Source: Herbaspirillum sp. DW155 (lineage in GTDB: Bacteria > Pseudomonadota > Gammaproteobacteria > Burkholderiales > Burkholderiaceae_D). From it: 64,000 bases of DNA. A model generated the notes under the pieces. That model saw only the letters and a list, made by a program, of their open reading frames with translations, was not told where the DNA came from and searched no databases. The translations under genes and the position numbers were made by a program. This document shows, in pieces, positions 60,025 to 64,000 of the stretch. The stretch's first letter is position 1. The number at the start of each line of letters is the position of its first letter. The stretch is taken from contig NZ_AP029028.1 in assembly GCF_037076565.1 (NCBI RefSeq), positions 682,001-746,000 of the forward strand. Reading direction: 5' to 3'.

Positions 60025-60752
60025 GCCCTCCCGACTGCGGTCAGCTTGGCCTTGCCGCCATTGGGCTGGCCATCTTCACCGGCCGCGCGGGCACCGGTGA
60101 CGAACAGGGCGTGCAGGTCGAAGCCGAACTTGTTGAGCTTGGCGATGGTGGTCTTGTTGCCGCGCACCAGGGCGTTGTAACCGAAGGTGGCGGGGATGGC
60201 CACGGCCAGGCCCAGGGCAGTCATGATCAGGGCTTCGCCGACCGGGCCGGCCACCTTGTCGATGCTGGCCTGGCCGGTGGTGCCGATGGACACCAGCGCG
60301 TGATAGATGCCCCAGACGGTGCCGAACAGGCCCACGAACGGTGCGGTGGAGCCGACCGAAGCCAGCACGGCCATGCCGGTCTGCAGCTTGCCGGAGGCTT
60401 CGTCGATGGCCTGGCGTAGCGAGAGGGTCACCCAGTCGCTCACCGAGAGCTGGTCATGCAGGTGGCCCTTGTGGGCGGTGTGGTGGCTCATGGCGGTGAC
60501 GCCGGCCTTGGCCACTTCGGCGAAGGGATTGTCCTGGCCCAGGGTAGCCAGGCCTTCGGGCAGGCTAGTGGTATCCCAGAACTTGTGACCAGCAGCGGCC
60601 GAGGCCTTGCGGAAACGCAGCAGCTGGAAGGCCTTGGTGAAGATCACGTACCAGGACGCGATCGACATGGCCAGCAGCAGGACGGCGACACCCTTGGTGA
60701 CGAAATCGCCTTGGGCCCAGAGGCTTTCCAATCCGTAGGGACTAACTTCCAT
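60021..60752 (-). CDS. exbB: Biopolymer transport protein ExbB
   Basis: A 243-residue MotA/TolQ/ExbB-family protein with three membrane helices: about 21-41, 130-152 and 170-192, the last containing GEALIMTALGLAVAIPA. GSTAPFVGLFGTVWGI is the family signature. AAGGAAAACATC precedes the ATG. It forms the ion channel of the TonB system with ExbD. The C-terminal tail is longer and charged. Confidence 0.94.
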   Translation of the reverse strand: MEVSPYGLESLWAQGDFVTKGVAVLLLAMSIASWYVIFTKAFQLLRFRKASAAAGHKFWDTTSLPEGLATLGQDNPFAEVAKAGVTAMSHHTAHKGHLHDQLSVSDWVTLSLRQAIDEASGKLQTGMAVLASVGSTAPFVGLFGTVWGIYHALVSIGTTGQASIDKVAGPVGEALIMTALGLAVAIPATFGYNALVRGNKTTIAKLNKFGFDLHALFVTGARAAGEDGQPNGGKAKLTAVGRA

Positions 60753-60811
60753 GATGTTTTCCTTCGATTTTATGGTTCAGATGAGGGGGAATGACGAAAC
60801 GAAATGACTAC

Positions 60812-60845
60812 ATGGCCGGGCTAGGCCCGGCCATTCAAGTTTTTT
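60812..60845 (+). repeat. Hairpin between tonB and exbB
   Basis: ATGGCCGGGC-TAG-GCCCGGCCAT is a perfect 10-bp stem in the 106-bp tonB-exbB gap. The T run follows on the plus strand only, so for the operon (minus strand) it would act as an internal stem-loop, perhaps tuning tonB against exbBD message levels. Confidence 0.55.
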
Positions 60846-60858
60846 GGCTCAGCTCACT

Positions 60859-61557
60859 TCAATTGAGACGGAACGCCAGGCTGCCGACCGTGCTGACGGT
60901 GATGGCCTTGCCGTTTTCGATATAGGGCTTGAAGACGGCGCGCATCACGGCACTGCGGGCCGCATCGTCCAGGCGCGAATAACCGGACGACTTGATGATC
61001 TCGACCTTTTCGGCGTGGCCGCTGGTGTTGACGGTCACGCGGAATTCCACCACGCCCTCTTCACCCATGCGGCGCGAGACGCTGGGATAGGTCGGGTTGG
61101 GCTGCTGGATATATTCGATGCCCGAGGTGATCTGCTTGGGCAGGACCGGTCCGGGTGGTGCAGCCGGTGCCGGGGTCGGCTCGGCCGCTACCTGCGGGGC
61201 CGGCGCGGCAGGTTGCGGCGGCTGGGGCGGCGCAGTGATGGCGGTCGGAGCCGGGGTTTCGGTTACCGGAATGGGCTTGGGCGGCGCCACTACTTTCTTG
61301 ACGATTTTCACCTGCTTGGGCGGGGCCGGCTCGGCCTTGGGCGGTGCGGGCTCGGGGGCCTTCTCGGGAACGATGAAGGTGGCGATCACTTCCTTGGGAA
61401 CGGCGCTGGCGACCTGGTGGACCAGGCCGCTCTGAAGCGCCCAGAAAAAGGCGATATGCAACAGGATGATCAGGCCCAGCGGGCCGATCTTGCGTGCCTG
61501 GCGCATCAGGGCGCTGGGTGGGCTGACACTCATGAGGGACGGTGAAATGGCGTTCAT
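60859..61557 (-). CDS. tonB: Energy transducer TonB
   Basis: A 232-residue TonB: cytoplasmic N-terminus, one membrane helix (about 26-45, GPLGLIILLHIAFFWAL) with the conserved His35, a Pro-Lys/Pro-Glu-rich periplasmic spacer (about 60-145) and the C-terminal domain with YPSVSRRMGEEGVVEFRVTV and the SSGYSRLDDAA motif. It transmits proton-motive force from ExbBD to outer-membrane receptors. It starts 9 bp after bfd. Confidence 0.95.
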   Translation of the reverse strand: MNAISPSLMSVSPPSALMRQARKIGPLGLIILLHIAFFWALQSGLVHQVASAVPKEVIATFIVPEKAPEPAPPKAEPAPPKQVKIVKKVVAPPKPIPVTETPAPTAITAPPQPPQPAAPAPQVAAEPTPAPAAPPGPVLPKQITSGIEYIQQPNPTYPSVSRRMGEEGVVEFRVTVNTSGHAEKVEIIKSSGYSRLDDAARSAVMRAVFKPYIENGKAITVSTVGSLAFRLN

Positions 61558-61566
61558 TGATCTGAT

Positions 61567-61794
61567 TCAGGCGGCGGCCAGCGAGGGATGGAACACCACC
61601 GGACGCACGCCTTGCTGTGTTTGACGGGAACTGCTGAGGCACTCGCGCAGGACGTTCTTGGCGCAGGAATGGCACTTGCCGCAGCAGGTACCCACGCCAA
61701 GCTGCTTGCGCAGCTCGGCCATGGACGTCATGCCTGCGTTGACCGCCTGATGGATCTTGCCTTCGGAGATGTTGTTACAAACACATACGATCAT
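61567..61794 (-). CDS. bfd: Bacterioferritin-associated ferredoxin-like (2Fe-2S) protein
   Basis: A 75-residue protein with the BFD [2Fe-2S] ligand pattern: MIVCVCNN (Cys4, Cys6) and GTCCGKC with Cys36/Cys39-type spacing. In other bacteria Bfd reduces the haem of bacterioferritin to release stored iron. The short C-terminal tail (RQTQQGVRPVVFHPS) is unusual for E. coli Bfd but common in this type. The start is the ATG at 61794 after AAGG. It lies within the iron-uptake operon rather than beside bfr, although bfr is only 2.2 kb away. Confidence 0.9.
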   Translation of the reverse strand: MIVCVCNNISEGKIHQAVNAGMTSMAELRKQLGVGTCCGKCHSCAKNVLRECLSSSRQTQQGVRPVVFHPSLAAA

Positions 61795-61835
61795 TGTACG
61801 CCTTGCTGCCTGCTCTATCAGGCTCTTAACGATGG

Positions 61836-62156
61836 CTAGGATCTCGCTCCAGCAACCATGCGCGAGAAGAAATTGAATTTTTCCTGCGGCGGCATCGTCC
61901 GTTCCACCACATTTGCCCACTGTTCCGACAACTGCTGGCAGGTGGCCCGCAGGACCGGTGCCAGGTTGGGCAAATCCGCCAGGGCCTTCAGGTGTCTTTC
62001 GATCACCGAAGCCAGCTTTACGCAACTCTGCGTTTCCTGGCTGTTGTTGGCGGTGTAGTGCGACATCAGATGCAGCACGGCGGACACCAGAAGTTCAGGC
62101 TGTGCCGGTGCGCTGCTCGGTTCCACGAACGTGGACGTCATGTTCTCGTTGACCAT
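61836..62156 (-). CDS. Small helical protein of unknown function in the hemP operon
   Basis: A 106-residue protein, all-helical by composition, without signal or membrane segment. It has two cysteines (SCVKLAS, ATCQQLS) and an acidic-serine N-terminus. The start is ATG 62156 after GGAGAG; the TTG before it is less likely. It lies between hemP and bfd, so it is iron-regulated and probably takes part in haem or iron uptake or storage, but I do not recognise a family. Confidence 0.75.
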   Translation of the reverse strand: MVNENMTSTFVEPSSAPAQPELLVSAVLHLMSHYTANNSQETQSCVKLASVIERHLKALADLPNLAPVLRATCQQLSEQWANVVERTMPPQEKFNFFSRMVAGARS

Positions 62157-62253
62157 CAAACTCTCCTCGCTGGGCTAGCTTGGCTGGCGGTGCGTCATGA
62201 CGGACGACACTGGCTGGCCTGTTTAGGGATCCACCCGGACTGAGACTGCCGGC

Positions 62254-62442
62254 TCAGGCCGTCAGGATCAGCTTGTTCAACTGCGTCAGTCGCAGCTTGT
62301 AGATGCGACCACCGTGATCGATCTCCAGTTCTCGCATCTGACGGAACAGGTCCGTGCTCTTGATGCGGGTGATCGGCGTTCCGTTGGCGGTCGTGCCCGG
62401 CTTGTTGCGACGGTCCATGCTGTTGTCGTTCAGTTGGCTCAT
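62254..62442 (-). CDS. hemP: Hemin uptake protein HemP
   Basis: A 62-residue basic protein with the HemP core ITRIKSTDLF and GRIYKLRLTQLNKLILT at the C-terminus. In Burkholderiales HemP is needed for induction of haem uptake genes. AGGAGG stands eight bases before ATG 62442; a GTG three codons upstream is less suitable. It leads the iron-uptake operon and is preceded by two Fur-box-like sites. Confidence 0.93.
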   Translation of the reverse strand: MSQLNDNSMDRRNKPGTTANGTPITRIKSTDLFRQMRELEIDHGGRIYKLRLTQLNKLILTA

Positions 62443-62460
62443 TACAATCACCTCCTATTA

Positions 62461-62479
62461 AATGCGAACAATTCTTATT
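62461..62479 (-). promoter_or_regulatory. Fur-box-like site at the hemP promoter
   Basis: On the minus strand AATAAGAATTGTTCGCATT is a near-palindrome differing at three positions from the AATGAGAATnATTCTCATT type of Fur box used in betaproteobacteria. It lies 19 bp before hemP, just downstream of a possible promoter (TTGCAA 62506-62511, TAATCT 62481-62486, 19 bp apart). Confidence 0.6.
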
Positions 62480-62530
62480 TAGATTATTTGCGATTTGCGG
62501 CGGGATTGCAAGCCCTTTTATCGGTGTGAT

Positions 62531-62545
62531 TGATAATTTTTATCA
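62531..62545 (-). promoter_or_regulatory. Fur box (7-1-7) upstream of hemP
   Basis: TGATAATTTTTATCA matches the 7-1-7 Fur consensus TGATAATNATTATCA in all but one position. It is 89 bp before hemP, upstream of the likely -35, and together with the site at 62461 would give tight iron repression of the whole operon. Confidence 0.75.
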
Positions 62546-62606
62546 TTCAGGAGGCCTGGCGGAAACACTTCAAGGCTATCAAGGCTGTCAAGCTTGCCCA
62601 AAAGCA

Positions 62607-62640
62607 AACGCCCCGCCGCGAAATTCGCGCACGGGGCGTT
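62607..62640 (-). terminator. mnmA terminator
   Basis: AACGCCCCG and CGGGGCGTT with an inner GCGAA/TTCGC pair form a long stem 23 bp beyond the mnmA stop; the minus strand continues TTGCTTTT. Confidence 0.8.
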
Positions 62641-62662
62641 CAAAAGTTGCCTCGATGAAAAT

Positions 62663-63769
62663 TTAATCCGGTAGCGCACCGCTTTCGATGATGCCGCCGC
62701 CCAGGCAGACGTCGCCGTCATAGAGCACCGCCGATTGCCCCGGCGTGACCGCCCATTGCGGGGTGTCGAAGGCCAGCGAGAAGGTGCTGCCGGCATCGGC
62801 AAAGCCGCACGGTACGTCGGCCTGGCGATAGCGCGTCTTGGCCGACAGCGCGCTCAGTTGCGGCGCATGGCCGGCCACCCAGCTGACCTGGCCGGCCGAG
62901 AGGGTAGGCGAGAGCAGCCAGGGATGGTCATGCCCCTGGACGATATAAAGCGTGTTGTTTTCCACATCCTTGCGCGCCACGTACCAGGCATCGCCATGGC
63001 CATCGGCATTCTGGTGCGCCTTCAGGCCGCCGATGCCGATACCCTTGCGCTGGCCCAGCGTATAGAAGGACAGCCCAACGTGCTCGCCCACGGTCTGACC
63101 ATCGGCGGTCTTGATCGGGCCGGGCTTGTAGGAAAGATAACGGTTCAGGAATTCACGGAAAGGTCGCTCGCCGATGAAGCAGATGCCGGTCGAGTCCTTT
63201 TTCTTCGCATTGGGCAGCTGCAGCTGCTCGGCGATCTTGCGCACTTCGGTCTTGTGGATCTCCCCCAGCGGGAAGACCGTGCGCGAGAGCTGCTCCTGGT
63301 TCAGCCGATGCAGGAAATAGCTCTGGTCCTTGCTGGCGTCGAGCGCCTTGAGCAATTGGTAGTCGCCCTGCGGCCCCTGGCGCACGCGCGCGTAGTGGCC
63401 GGTGGCGATCAGGTCGGCGCCCAGCTTCATGGCGTGGTCGAGGAAGGCCTTGAATTTGATCTCGGCATTGCACAGCACGTCCGGGTTGGGCGTGCGGCCG
63501 GCCTGGTATTCGCGCAGGAATTCGGCGAAGACGCGATCCTTGTATTCGGAAGCAAAATTCACTGCCTCGATATCCACTCCGACCACATCGGCCACGCTGA
63601 CCGCATCAATCCAGTCTTCGCGGGTGGAACAGTATTCGGAATCGTCGTCATCTTCCCAATTCTTCATAAAGAGCCCGATGACCTCATAGCCCTGCTCCTT
63701 CAACAGCCATGCCGACACCGACGAATCCACGCCGCCCGACATGCCGATGACTACTCTTTTCTTGCTCAT
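62663..63769 (-). CDS. mnmA: tRNA-specific 2-thiouridylase MnmA
   Basis: A 368-residue enzyme that thiolates U34 of tRNA-Lys, Glu and Gln. The PP-loop [15 protein letters not shown], catalytic cysteines in [12 protein letters not shown] and [12 protein letters not shown], and TGHYAR are present. ATG 63769 gives the family's usual length; an in-frame start eight codons upstream lacks a ribosome binding site. The Nudix gene ends 57 bp upstream on the same strand. Confidence 0.96.
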   Translation of the reverse strand: MSKKRVVIGMSGGVDSSVSAWLLKEQGYEVIGLFMKNWEDDDDSEYCSTREDWIDAVSVADVVGVDIEAVNFASEYKDRVFAEFLREYQAGRTPNPDVLCNAEIKFKAFLDHAMKLGADLIATGHYARVRQGPQGDYQLLKALDASKDQSYFLHRLNQEQLSRTVFPLGEIHKTEVRKIAEQLQLPNAKKKDSTGICFIGERPFREFLNRYLSYKPGPIKTADGQTVGEHVGLSFYTLGQRKGIGIGGLKAHQNADGHGDAWYVARKDVENNTLYIVQGHDHPWLLSPTLSAGQVSWVAGHAPQLSALSAKTRYRQADVPCGFADAGSTFSLAFDTPQWAVTPGQSAVLYDGDVCLGGGIIESGALPD

Positions 63770-63826
63770 GTTGTATCCGTTCAATGCGGCCATCCGTAAA
63801 GAGGGCCGCCAGGTGATGCGCCCGCG

Positions 63827-64000
63827 TCAGCCGGGCAGGGCGCCAATGGCGCTGGGATCGGTATGGACCAGTTCCAACGGTGCGCGCTGGCCGGCCAGGT
63901 AATCATCCACGCAACGCAATACCAACGGGCTGCGATGCCGTTCGGCGCAGGCGGCCAGTTCGTCGCGTGTCATCCAGACGGCGCGCACGATGCCCTCGTC
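63827..64000 (-). CDS. Nudix hydrolase (NudJ-like), C-terminal fragment
   Basis: The last 57 codons of a gene entering from the right edge. The visible part, AVWMTRDELAAC followed by a hydrophobic LVLRCVDDYLAG segment, resembles the C-terminus of NudJ-type phosphatases, which in many beta- and gammaproteobacteria lie directly upstream of mnmA. The Nudix box itself is outside the window, so the call rests on this tail and the context. Confidence 0.7.
   Translation of the reverse strand, partial: DEGIVRAVWMTRDELAACAERHRSPLVLRCVDDYLAGQRAPLELVHTDPSAIGALPG

Overview
The window is a high-GC stretch of a betaproteobacterial chromosome. Gene content and order (recA-recX, sucCD, pgk-pyk-fba, purC-purE-purK, hemP-bfd-tonB-exbB-exbD, PhaZ, type IV pilin) suggest Burkholderiales, most probably Oxalobacteraceae close to Herbaspirillum. 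That placement comes from recognising families, not from a search. About 62 protein genes can be supported, including two cut by the window edges and a 49-codon membrane protein. I see no rRNA, tRNA or CRISPR array.

Layout. 1-1.7 kb: edge of a GST-like gene and an intracellular polyhydroxybutyrate depolymerase. 2-8.9 kb: a three-gene operon of transglutaminase-like, circularly permuted ATP-grasp/alpha-E and transglutaminase-like proteins, a predicted peptide-modification system with no known substrate. 9.1-12.2 kb: a low-GC accessory insert, a lipoprotein overlapping a Tle1/DUF2235-type lipase-like gene whose nucleophile serine is an aspartate. 12.4-18.7 kb, minus strand: an aromatic-acid MFS transporter with a PcaR-like operator, then a four-gene operon joining a TctD/TctE-type two-component system to a DUF4212/VC_2705-type sodium:solute symporter. 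19-20.6 kb: two exported or membrane proteins. 20.8-23.9 kb: a sulfonate-type ABC operon with two binding proteins and one permease but no ATPase. 24.2-26.5 kb: a response regulator-TPR protein with a stand-alone histidine kinase.

26.9-32.7 kb: SOS-controlled recA, a 451-bp gap carrying a tandem repeat built on 8/16/24-bp steps, recX, sucCD and TerC. 32.8-40.3 kb: pilin, moaC, a BepA-type protease, YheT-type hydrolase, and ilvE divergent from the branched-chain amino acid exporter azlCD. 40.4-48.1 kb: lower glycolysis (pgk, pyk, fba), de novo purine synthesis (purC, purE, purK) and the tRNA t6A enzyme Sua5. 48.5-56.2 kb: OmpW, flavin reductase, MsrA, Cfa, PdxH, a cytochrome b561-YceI-YceI operon and purB. 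56.5-59.3 kb: a GST and a bacterioferritin whose shared terminator was split by an intact IS1182-type element that duplicated the terminator hairpin. 59.6-62.5 kb: a Fur-controlled iron/haem uptake operon hemP-(unknown)-bfd-tonB-exbB-exbD. 62.7-64 kb: mnmA and the end of a Nudix hydrolase.

Most of the window is ordinary core metabolism. The accessory or unexplained parts are the 2-9 kb operon, the 9-12 kb toxin-like pair, the recA-recX repeat, the ATPase-less ABC operon and the IS-in-terminator arrangement.
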